A stretch of 64,000 nucleotides of DNA from a virus, in IMG/VR virus record IMGVR_UViG_3300046513_000343, positions 1-64,000 of that record; one strand, written 5' to 3'. Positions within the stretch are counted from its first letter, which is position 1. Every line of letters begins with the position of its first letter. This document shows, piece by piece, positions 1-12,000 of this stretch. The translations under genes and the position numbers were made by a program. The notes beneath the pieces were generated by a model, which was not told the DNA's origin, did not search any database, and saw nothing but the letters and a program-made list of their open reading frames with translations.

Positions 1-3000
1 CGAGGTGTCCAGCACCCGGTTCATTTCATACTGGCCAGGGAAGTTAATACTTTCGCTGGTGCCGGTTGACGGGTTCTTGAAACTGTCGGGGATTTTCACC
101 GTGACGGTGGTGCCGCTCGGCGCGTCGGTCTTGCTGGTGACGATGTCGGGCGCCAGCGTTGGGTCGTTGAACGACTTCATCAGCTGCGCGCCGGTCGTTT
201 CCAGCGTCGCCTCGACGCCATCGCGCACCGTTACCAGTTTCAGGTTGTCGTTGCCGAACAAGAACAGCATCTTGGCGATGCCGAAGCCGCCGCTGCTGCG
301 CTCGGTCTCCTTGTTGGTGCCGGCGATGGTCAGGAAAGCCTTGTTGATGATCGCCGGCGTCATGCCGGTGCCGTTGTCGGAGATCGTGATGGTGCGCGCG
401 TCGGGGTCGGTGGTGATGTTGATCTCGCCGCTGGCCAGCTGGCCGGATTCAAGCGCGCCCTTCAAGGCGTCAAAGGAATTCTGGAACAGCTCCTTGACCG
501 TGACCGGCCCCATCTGCTTCATGTCGCCGTACAGCTGCGGCCCGAGCAGGCCGGCCAGGCGCTCGACGTTGGCGCCCGGCGTGGCGCGTTCGCGCTGCTC
601 GTCGCGCGAGAACAGCGGCAAGCCACCCAGCGCCTTCTCGCGCAGGGCGTCACTGATGGCGAAGCCGAGCTGGCCGGGATACATTTTGCGCAGCTGCGCG
701 TCAATCAGGGCCTTGCGCTGCTGCACCGGCATAGCATCCAGTTCGGCCTGCGACTTGCCAGTAGCCTTTCCGGCCGCGACCAGCCGGTCATAGCTGAACT
801 GGCCATCAATCGTTACTGGTCCGACCTTGCCACCGCCGAGTTTTTTGAGCACGTCATTGACCACGTTCGGCACGATCTTGTCGTAGAACGTCTTCATGCC
901 TTCGCCACCGACGCGCAGATCGGCGCCGCTGTAGGTCTGGTCCACCGGCTCATCGAGAACCGCATTGCTTAATGGCTTGCCGTCCGGCACCACCTGCATG
1001 CCGTACGCGCGGGCCAGCTGCTGCGCCATTTGAAGTTGGTACTTTTTGCCGTCAAGCGGCATGCCATCGGCGGACTGCACGCGGTACATTTGCACGCCAG
1101 CCCGCTTGGCCGCATCCTTGGCCGCCAGGTCGGCGACGGCGCGCTGCCCCAGCTCCTGGCCAATGAAGTCGGCCAGTCCGGCAGCATCGACACCGGCGCG
1201 CTCGGTCAGACGCTGCGGGGATTCGTCGTCAACCGTGCCGAACACGCTGTAGCGGCCATCAGGGCGCAGCAGCACGCGGATTTCTTTCACGTGCTTTTCA
1301 AGACTGTAGCGCTCCACCGACTGCTTGCCATTGACGAACGCCACCTTGTCGTAGCCGTTCTGCGCCGCGTAGGCGATCATGCGCTTGACCGCCAGCGACA
1401 GCCAGGCTTCGGTCTTGCCGACAAACGGAGCGGGTGCAATGCCGTTGCCCTTGGTCGCCAGGGCGTTTTGCGCACGGGTCGCCTCAATCAGGGCGTCACT
1501 GGCGGCCTCGGCCACTTTTACCTGGGCGCTTTTCTGTTCAAGCGCCTCGTTGAGCGCTTTGTGTGCACTGGCCAGCGCCTGCTGTTCCGCACGCGGGTCG
1601 CGTTCCAGCTGGGTCAGTTTCTCGTTCCAGTATCGCACGTCGCCGGCGTATTTGGCGTGCAATGACCGCGCCGCGTCCAACGCCAGATCGGCCTCGTTGG
1701 CGGCGTCGGCCGCCGCACGCAATTCCTGCGCCGTCGCCGGTGGGCCGGCGAAACCCTTGCGCTTGCCAGACTGGCCCCAATCGGATTGCAGCTCCTCGAT
1801 GAACAACACCTTTGCCCCATCGGCGTCGGTGCGGTCGTTGAAGCGCACATGGGCGAGGACGTTGCCTACCCCCGTCCAGTGCGCCGACTGGAACTTGACC
1901 GCCTCCCGCGAAATGGACGCGCCAGCCTCGTAGGTGCCGCCAATGGTACGGGCCGCGTTGCGCGCCTCCGCCTCGGTTGCGTGCACGCCAAACGGCTCAC
2001 CATTGGCGTCCAGGGTCACGAAGTCGGCGGTGCTGATCGCCTTTTGCGGCAGCGTCAGCAGCAGCTCGCGGTAGTTTTCCCCGCCTGGCAGCTGGTATTG
2101 ACCGTACTGGCCAGGCGAAGTGGCGTCGGCCGGCAAGGTGTAGGCGTCGTTCGCGGCGCGGTCGCGCTCGGTCATCAATTCCTCCAGCGTGTCGCGGGCC
2201 TCGTCGTTTTCACGGCTGGACAGCGTATGGTCCCAGGCGCGCTGATTCGCCGCGTCGATCTGCGGCTGGTACTGGTCAAACACGCTCTTGCGCTGGGCTA
2301 TACCTGCATCGCTGGCCGGTTCCGGTTCGCCCTGCATGGTTTCGCTCACGCGCACGCCGTTCTCGGCCAGGTAGTCGAGCAGCTGCGCCTTGTCCACCTT
2401 TTTCACGCCGGCCTGCTGCTGCAGGTTCAGCCAGTCCAGCACGCCGGACCAGTGGATTTCATCCTGCTTGACGCCCTGCTGTCCAAACGAGGTGCCCATG
2501 ATCGTCTCGGCCCAATGCAGCGGCGAGGCCGATTTCGTCACCGTCTTGTCGATCTGGCGCGCCAGCGTCGAATAGAACACCGGCGCATGGTCAGGGTCGC
2601 GGGCGAACACCGGCATCGCCGGGCCTGCACGGCCGGTGGCTTTCGCGGCCAGGCTCTTGCGCGCGTCCGCCAGCAGGTGCGCCAGGTCGGTATTGCCGTA
2701 TTTGGCCAGCTTGGCGAAACCGTGCGCGCGCAGCCAGGCGCGCACCGCGCCGATGAACTCGTTGATCTTCTGGCGCAGCACGGTCTTCTTCTCGGCCAGG
2801 TGCGCCAGCAGCTCGTCCATCATGATGGCGCGGCGCTGCTCGTCGGTCAGGCTGGTGTCGGCTTGCAGGCCGGCGGCGTAGTCGTGCAGGTCGATCTGGT
2901 TGGCCGCGGCCAGCCGGTACAGGCCCGCGCCGCCGCCGATGGCTTTCAGCAGCGCATTCTGCTTGGCCAGCCACTCGCCGCCAAACAGGCTGGCGGTGGC

Positions 3001-6000
3001 GGCGTGGCCGTATAATTCGTGGAAGATCGTCCTTTCCACTTCCTCCGCCGTGCCATGGGCCTGCTGCACCACATATACGGTGTTCTCAAAAAACACGCCC
3101 TTGCCAAGGTTGAGCTGCTGACGGCGCGCCGCCGCTTGCAACACCGGCGGCAAGTCGGCCATCCCCCGCACTGGCTTGATGGTGACCGGCAGCGCGGCGC
3201 CCACGCGCCGGGCGAAAGCGGCCTGGATGCGCTCGATGACGGTGTCCAGGGCGCGGTCGCTGATCGGGTGCGGGTGTTGCGCGACGGCCCCCGCCTGGCC
3301 ATTCTTGGCACGCGCAAATAGCGGGTCCTCGGTGCGGCGCTTGCGGTCCTCGGCACGCCGTTGCAGGCGTGGTGCGGGTTCCGGTCCCGGCTCCCGGTCG
3401 CCGGTCAAGGTCAATTCCGGGGCGGCCGGGGCGCTATTGGCCGCGGCGGCCTGCGGCTTTGCCGACAGCTGGCGGATCACGTCTTCCAGGCGCGCCATCT
3501 TCTCGTCCAGCTCGGCCTGATGCGCGAACGGGACATCGCGCTTGGGCAGCAATTCAGGCAACGCTTTTTCGGCGTCGGCGATGCGCTCCTTGGCGGAACG
3601 AATGCCGCGCGTGAAGTAATCCGGGTCGGCCGTCCTTTCCAGCTCGATCAATGGCGCGGCCAGCAGCGCGGTGCTGAATTGGCCGTCCTTGCCGTCCGAC
3701 GAATTCCCAGCGGCCAGCGTGCTGCCGTCGGCGCGCTGCAAGGCCAAGGTGGCGCCGTAGAAGCTAAAGTATTGGCTGCGCCCGACCGTCAATTCGAGCG
3801 GCATGCCCAGCATGGTGCCGAGGATGACGCTCTTTTGCTCGCCCTTGGTCAGGCTGTTGGCCAGCTCGGTGGCGCGTTCGGCGGCGATGCGCTGCAGGGC
3901 GACCCGCTGCACCAGCGTCTGGCCGTCAACGCTGGCCTCGAATCTGTCGCCCAGCGCCGCGTTGACGGCGTCATGCGCGCCGTTCATCGAAGTGGCGCGC
4001 TTGGCGCCTACTTTGATGGTGAACTTGGCATCCTCGTTGCCGGCCTGCTGCGCCAACACCGAAGCGCGCACGGCGTCCATCGCCCCCTTGTAGGTTGAAT
4101 AGGCTTTGCCTTCCACCTCGACCGTGCGCTGCGCCACCGCCGCTTGCACGTCGGCCCAGGCCTTGTCCAGCGTGTCGACGTCGCGCTGGTAGCCGGCGAT
4201 GGCCGCCGGCATGGTCTTGAGGTCCCTTTCGGCGTCCTCGATCTGGCTGACCACGCCCCACATTTTGCGCGTGTATTGGCGCCGCAGCAGTTCCAGGCGG
4301 TCGATGTCGGCCATCAGCTTGACCCGCTCCAGCAGCAGCGGGTCGCCCGAGGCCAGCGCGGCCAGCTCGGCCATGGATACCGAATCGGCGTCCTCGAACT
4401 CCATCGAGAACGCGCCGTCGTAGTTGCGGATACCGTTAATGGTGCGCAACTTGGTCGCGTTCAGGTTCCACATTTTCGCGTCGATGGTGCGCTCGGTGGC
4501 ATAGGCGAGGATTTCGACTTCGAACTTGTCCATGCCGTACTTTTCCAGCAACGCATTGCCCTGCCGGATGATGCGCCCTTCGCGCTGCTCGATGTCGGAC
4601 GGCTTCCACGTCACGTCGGCATGGTGCAGCCCCACCAGCCGCTCCTGCACGTTGGTGCCGGCGCCCATGCGCTGGGTTGAGCCGATCAGCACCCGCACGC
4701 GGCCGTCGTTGACGGCATCGAACAGGGCCTGCTTCTGCTCGTCGTTGTTGGCTTCCTGCACGAAGCGGATTTCATTGGCCGGGATGCCGCGCGCGATCAG
4801 GTTGTCCTTGATCTGCTGGTAAGCGTTCCAGCCGCCGGCCAGCGCTTGACGCAGCGCGTCCATTTCATCCGGGTCGAATGCTTCCAGCTTCTCGCCGATG
4901 CGGCGCTGGGCGTCCTCGTCGTCGTCCAGCAGCGCCTGCTCCTGGGCGGCCAGCAGCGTGTCGTACTCCTTGACCCGCTTGTCGTCGCCCTTCGACTTCG
5001 GCACCGAACGGTCGAGGAACACCAGCTGCGTGCCAAGGTCCGCGTGCCACTTCTGATACAGGCGTGTCACCTCGTCGGCGATCTTTTCCAGCTTGCCGCC
5101 TGCCTCCTTGCTCGGGTTGTGCGGGTCGATCGCGCGCACATCGAGCGAGACCTTGCGCGCCCGGTCCATCAGGCGCAGGCGTTCCTTGTTGCGTTCATAC
5201 GGGTCGGTGATGCCCGGCAGGTGGTCGAAGGCGGCCATGATGTGGTCCAGCATGGCCTGCTGCGCCGCGGTCGGCTGGATCACCACCGACTGGCGGTCGC
5301 CGCCCCGCACCCGCGGGATGGGGAATTCGGCGCCCTCGTTGTCCTCGCGGTAGGCTTTCTTGATGTCGTCGTTGCTGACCGCGTCGGTGAAGCCGTAGTA
5401 CAGGTCCATCAGCGAGCGCATATTCGACCAGGTGCGCCCGAGCCGGTTGACCTCTTTCAGGCGGCCGGTCTCGTTCGGCTCCCAGGCGGCGTCGTTCGAG
5501 ACGTACTGCGCGCGCCACGCATCGAAGTGTTCCAGCCCCAGGTCGCGCAGCTCGTCGGCGGCCAGGTAGCGCATCATGGTGTACATTTCCACCGCGCTGT
5601 TGGAGATCGGCGTGCCGGTCATGAACGTGACGGCGCCCTTGGGCGACTCGCGCAGCACGCGCACCTTGTTGTACAGGTCGAAGGCCTTTTGCGAACCGGC
5701 CTTGTTGCCCATTCCCTTAACATTTGTTAAACGTGATGAATAAAACAAGTTTTTGAACTCGTGAGACTCATCTATTGTCAGATCGTCAACACCCATCTGC
5801 TCGAAGGTGAGCAACTTGTCCTTGTTTTGGCTGCCCCTGATCTTGTCCATGCGCGCGGTGATCTTGTCGCGCAGGCGTTCGGCCTCCTTGACGCCGAACG
5901 GCTTGCGCGTGCTGCCTTGCTGGCTGGGGTCTTCGTCGGCCGCCTGTTGCGCCTCGATGATGGCCGCCTCGGCTGTTTGCAGCTCCTGCTCCAGGTAGCG

Positions 6001-9000
6001 CAGCTCCGTGTCGGGGGCGATGCCGATGAAGCCGAACGACGAATGCGGCACGATGACGATGTCATAGTCGCCGGTGGCAATCTTGGCGAACAGCTTGCGG
6101 CGGCGGGACTTCTCAAAATCCTTGTTGCCGGCCGCCAGCACCTTGGCGCCGGGGTAGAGGCGGTAGGTGTCGGCGGTGAACTGTCGGACCATGTGGTTCG
6201 GCACCACGATCATCGGCTTTTTCGCCAGCCCCATGCGGCGCCGCTCCATCGCGCGCGCAATCGCCGAGTAGGTCTTGCCGGCGCCGACCGCGTGGTCGAT
6301 CAGCATGAAGCGCTCGACAATGCCGCGCCAGACGACGTTCTTCTGGTGGCGCCGCATGCTGATCACCGCATCGGGCACCTTGCCCGGCAGGATCAGGTGG
6401 GAGCCGTCATGCTGGCGCCCGACGCGGGTGTTGAATTTCTCGTTGAAGGTCTCGACCAGCAACTTGCGCCGTTCGCCGTCGGCGAACATCCAGTCGCCGA
6501 ACTCATTGTTGATGGCGCGCGCCTTGAGCAGGGCCAGCTTGGTGCGTTCCTCGTCCACCACCGTCTTGTTGTCGAAGGTGCGCATCATAATCTTGATGGC
6601 GCGGCTATTGAGTATGTCGCTGATGATGCCGGCGGCGCTGATGCCGTCCGAGCCCCATTCTTCCTCCTTGGCGTGCACTTCCGGTCCCGCCGACACGGTG
6701 AAGCTGTTGGTGGCGCGATTGAACGAGACGCGCGCGGCGCTGCCGGTGATGTGCTGCAGGAAGTCCTGATAGACCGCGGTTGGCACCCAGGTCGAGCCGA
6801 GCAGCGCGGTGACGTTTTCGGCGCCCCATTGTTCGGGCAGCACGCTTTCCAGCTCGCTGGCGTTCTTGCCCAGGCCGGCCGCGCGCGCGGCGGCCAGCTT
6901 GCGCTTGACCGCCCCGGTCAGGTAGTCGTTGCGCGTGACCCAGCCCTGCGTTTCCGGGTCGATGAACAGCAGCGGGTGCTCCGCTTGCTCGATTTCGGCG
7001 ACCGCCTCGTCCTCGCTCTTGCCCAGCAACGAGGCGATGCGCACGATATCGACGTTGCCAGATTCGGCGGTCTGGATCGCAATGGCGTCGGCCAGCGAAT
7101 CGGCCGAGGTGGGCGGCACGTACTTGACGATGACGCGCTCGGACAGGATCGCCGCTGGTTTGGCCGAAGCGGCGCGCACCGGCTCGCCGGTGGCGGCGGC
7201 CTTCTTGGCGTCGATCGCCTTGCGGTAGCCCGATTCGAGCGCCTGCACCAGCGCGCCGTCCGGCATGTTCGCTACCAGCGATGAATTGGCCGGTTCGCTA
7301 ATCAGGCCGTGCGCGGCGACGAAGGTGTGGTAGGCCTCGGCCAGCTCCTTGCGGTTGCCCTCGATCTGCTGCTCGGGCGCGTCTTCCGCTTCCAGGTTCA
7401 GCTGGTCCACCAGCGCGTCGCGCAGCGCGACCAGCTGGCGCAGGCGGGCGTATTTGGCGGCACCGAGGCGTAGCGTGGACGGCACATGCGACTCGTCGGC
7501 ATACACATGCCGCTCGTACACGTTGCGATTGGTGGGCTGGTCGCCGTTCATGATCTTGAGCGACTTGCCATCCTCTCCTTTGACCGCCTCGACTTTGTAC
7601 CATTGGCCACGGTCGTTCATCTGCAACTGCTCGGACCACGGCGAATCCGGCGTCAGGGTGCGCCGCGTCAGCTCGAACTGGCCGTTCGGCGTTTCACGCT
7701 CGGTCACCTGCTGCAAGCTGCCGTCGTTGTGCAGACGGATTGACCCCGCCTCATGCCCGGCCAGGGCGATTTGCAGCGCGTCGGCCAGGTTCGCATAGCG
7801 TTCCAGCGCGACGTCGACGGCGCTGGGCTCCTGCAGCATGACGTTTTGCGGCAGGCTGGCAATGGCGTCAGTCAGCTGCGCGGCCAGCGGGCGCGACTCG
7901 TCCGGGCGCACCGTGATGTCGTTCTTGAACTGCATCTTGCCCGAGCGTTCCAGCGTGCCCAGCACCATCTTCGGATTGGCGGCGAAATACTGGCCGGTCG
8001 GCATGGCGTCGCCGCCCAGCGGGTCCTTGACGCGCGCCACCTCGATCCATGCCGGCACCTGCGCGGCCAATTCCTGGCGCTGGCGTTCGGCCTCGGCGGT
8101 CTTGCCCTGTTTGGCCTGGTGCGCCGCAAAGGCGGCCTCCATGGCCGCTTCCTCGCTGTCGGTGTGGCGCTGCAGGAACACGATGTCGGTGACCACGCTG
8201 GTGCGGGCGTTTTCCTTGAAGGCGGTATCCGGCAGGCGGATGGCGCCCAGCAGCTTGGCGCGCTTGGCCAGCTCGATGCGGGCCGACGAGTCTTGCGCAT
8301 CCATCAGGTAGCGCGAGACCACCTGGATTTGCAGCCCGCCAGGTTTGACCGCGTCCAGCGAGGCGAGGAAGAACTGGTTGTGGATGGAAAAGCGGTTCAG
8401 TTCGGGCTTGAACTGGAAGCGCAGGTGCTGGTCGCCGAATGGCGGGTTGCCGATGGCCAGGTCGAACTGGCCATCGGGCAGCGGCACGTTCTGGAAGCCG
8501 CTGTGCAGGATCGTTTCCTGCGGGTACAGCAGGCCGGCGATGCGCGCCGTCAGGCTGTCGTACTCGACGCCGATGAAGCGCGTGCGCGCGCCCAGCGTGG
8601 CCGGCATCAGGCCGAGGAAGTTGCCGGCGCCGACCGACGATTCGAGCGCCAGACCGCCCTGGTAGCCAAGATGCGCGGCCGCCTGCCACATGCCGGCCAC
8701 CACCGTTTCGGAGGTGTAATGCGAGTCCAGCACCGAGCGCCGCGCGAGGGTGTATTCTTTTTTCGACAACAATGCTTCGAGGTCGGCGCCGCGCTGTGCC
8801 CAGCCGTCGCGGAATTTGCCCGTTTCCGGGTTGGGGAAGGAGGCGGCCAGGCCGCCCCAGCCGACATAGCGCGCCAGCAGCGCCTGTTCGGCGGGCGTGG
8901 CGCGGCGGTTATCCGCCTCGATGGCCTTGAGGGTGCGGATCGCCGCCAGGTTGTCGTTGAATTTTTCGGTCTCGCCGCCCTGGCCAAGGCGCAGGGCGGC

Positions 9001-12000
9001 GGTGATGCGGAAGTTGAGCGCCGGGATGGTCGGCGCCGGCGGGGTCAGTTCTCCGGGTTCGCCACGAACGGCCGCATCATTTTTTGATACTCCCGTTCCC
9101 TTTTCGCCAGTTCCCTTGACTCCCAATCGTCCTTTGGCTCCGGCTTGAGCAGGATGAACTTCGGCAGCACCACTTCCTCCGCCTCGTGTTCCTGATACCC
9201 CTGCATCATCAGGTCGGCGATTTCCCGCTGCGCTTTCAGCGCCGCCATCTGGATGGCCTGATTGAATTCCCCCGCCTCCTTCAGGTCCCGCGTTTTCTTC
9301 GGCAGCCATTCCTCCCAATGCTTGCGCGCCTTGATCGCCAGTGAAGTCCTGTCCATGGTCTGCCTCCTTGTTGGATGATGCTTTATTATCACCCTTTTCG
9401 GCGGCGGCGGTCATGGCGCTGACGCTGTCGTTGCTAAAATCGTTGACCGTGGCCTCACTGTCGGTGCCGCCGTGGAATTCGGCCACCGCGTTGTAGGCCG
9501 CCTTCCACTGGCGCGGGCTGATCTGGTCCACGAACGGCGCGGTCTTGTCGTTGCCGCGCATGGCGCGCGCGGCCGTGCCGATGGCCTGCTGGAACGAGCG
9601 CAAGCCTTTGCGAATCAGTAGCTCGACCACCTTCGACAGGGCCGGCAGCAAGTCGCCGGCGCTGCGCTGCGGCCCGCTCATCTTCTTGACGCCGCCGAAC
9701 ACGTCGCCCAGCACGTCGCCCAGGTCCGACAGCGCCGCTTTCAGCTCGTCATCGAGCAGCGCATCCAGGTCGACGGCCGCGGCCGGTTGGTCCTTGCCGA
9801 ACAGGTGCGCCAAATCATCGTCGCTGGCCATGGTCTGGCCCTTGGCCTTGGCGTCGGCCAGCTCGCGCTCATGCTCGGCCTGGTCGGCGGCGGCTTGCTC
9901 CACGCTGACCAGCGATTCGCCATCGGTATCCTGCGCCAGTTCCGACTTGCCGAGGCGGCGCAGCGCCACCTCGGCGTACTTGCGGCCGATCTTGTCGAGC
10001 GGGTAGAAGCGGCCCAGCTCCTTGTTGACCAGCACATAGCGCGGGATCGGCGTCTTGGAGATATTTTCGATGGCGTTGTAGCCGTCGGCGATGCGCTCGT
10101 CGATGACCTGCTTGCCGCTGATTTTGGTGGTGTCGGTGGCGCTGACCTGGAAGCGCTGCAGCTCGGCGTCGTTCTCGGCGGCGTCGTCGTCCTTTTGCTG
10201 CTGCTTTTCAGCGCGCTCGGCGTCTTCCTTGGCCTGCACGGCCCGCTCCTGCTCCGGCGTTACGCCGGCCCACGCTTTGAGCGCTTCCCAGGCGGCGCCC
10301 TGCGCGCGCGGCAGCTTCACGCCGGTCACTTCGGCGAACACCTTCTTGCTCTTGTCGTTCAGGCCGTTGGTGATCCATTTCAGGCCGAACGCATCCTTGG
10401 CCAGCAAATCGTCGGCAAAGCGCAGGTGGAAGTCCTTGACCTCGTCGGTCACGCCGTCGCGCATCAATTCGGTGGCGTAGCGCTGGGCGATGGTGGCGCG
10501 GTCAGCTGGGGCCGCCACCGCCGGCGCCTTCGCGGCCTTGGCCGGGCCGTCCTTCTTCCCTGCCGCATAGGCGGCGCGCGCATCGTCGGGATGCACGTCA
10601 ACCTTGGGCATGGCGGCGCCAGTGCGGCCGGCGTTATAGTATTTCTCGAAGTAGCTGACCAGATCGGCCGAGTCCTTGCCGTCGGCCGGGTCGATGGACA
10701 AGTGGGCACGCGCGGCCATCTTCGCCAGCGCTGCGCGCCCGCTGGCGCCATATTTTTCTTTTGCGGCCTTGGCGTCCTGCATCTTTTTCAGGCCAGGCTT
10801 GTCGTCCTTCGGTGCGTTGACATCGTCCGCGCCCTGTGACGGTTCGGCCTTGTTCGCATCCTGCGTGTCGGTGGTGGTCTTGTTGAGCTTGGCCACTTCC
10901 TTGATCAGGGCGTTGCGGGCCGCCTCGGTGTCGTAGTTTTCGTAAGTCTGCTCCATCAGCTTGCGCACGCGCTTTTCTGGCACGCCGGCTTTCAGGGCGG
11001 TGGCAATCGCGCCCGAGGCTTCCGGGTAGTCGCCGGTCAGGCGTTGCTCGGGCGTCAGGTCGGCGTAGTTGTTGGCCATGAAGAAGGCCGCGGCGAAGCC
11101 ACGCGGGGTTTCCGAACGGGCGTTCTTGGTCTCCTGGCTGCTGCCGCCGAATTTCTGGTGCATCTTGCTGCCCAGGACCGGATCGACCGGCGAGAGCGGC
11201 AGGTCGGTCTGGAAATTCCCCCACAGCATGGTCTTCTTGGTGTACGCATGGCCGAAGTTGTTCGGATTAAAACTCATGCGCGCCGGCGGCAGGCCGGTCA
11301 GGCTTTCGATGCGGCTGACCGGGTTTTCCAGCGCCCAAAATTTGGGGCGCAATTCCTCAACCAGCGACAGGGACGCCTTGACCAGTTCCTTGCTCGACTC
11401 GGTGCGCCCGTCGGCATCCTTGGCGGCGAAATGTTTAGCGCCGGCCACGGCAAAGTCGGTGCAGGGGACGGCAATGAGCATGCCGTGGATATCGCCCTCG
11501 ACGCCCATGTTCTCGGACAGGTACTCGGCGTTCAGGTCGAGTACGTCGATGCCGTTCTGAATGTCGATGGGGATCACGTTGTAGCCGGCGTCAGCCCACG
11601 GCTGACCCCACTCGCCGGTGTAATCGAACAGCGAGAGAATGATCTTCTCGCTGTTTTGCTGGCGCAGTTTGCTGTTTTCGGCCTGCTCGGTGGCGTGGTC
11701 GATCCACTTGTCCTGGTCAAGGATGGCCGATTCCAGCTCCAGCCACATCGCCTTCATTTCAGCCACCCCGCCCGCCAGCCCCTGCTTGGTGCCGACCCGG
11801 CCCGAGTCGCGCGAGACATTGTCTTCCATCTGTTCGCCGGTCATCAGGGCGCCATAGGTGAGCGGCGCGGCGTCGTAGCGGTTGGTGTAGTTGGCGGTGA
11901 TGCGGAAGTGGCGCTTGCCCTCCTTCTTGCTGCGCGCATCGCTGTCCTCCACCATGGTGATGAGCGGCTGTGCCGGGGCGTTCTCGATATCCTTGAGCGC

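Noticed and set aside
9045-9356. Simple frameshift error as explanation of the nested frame
   Set aside because: The giant frame stays open on both sides, two compensating errors would be needed, and the nested gene has its own ribosome site and stop.
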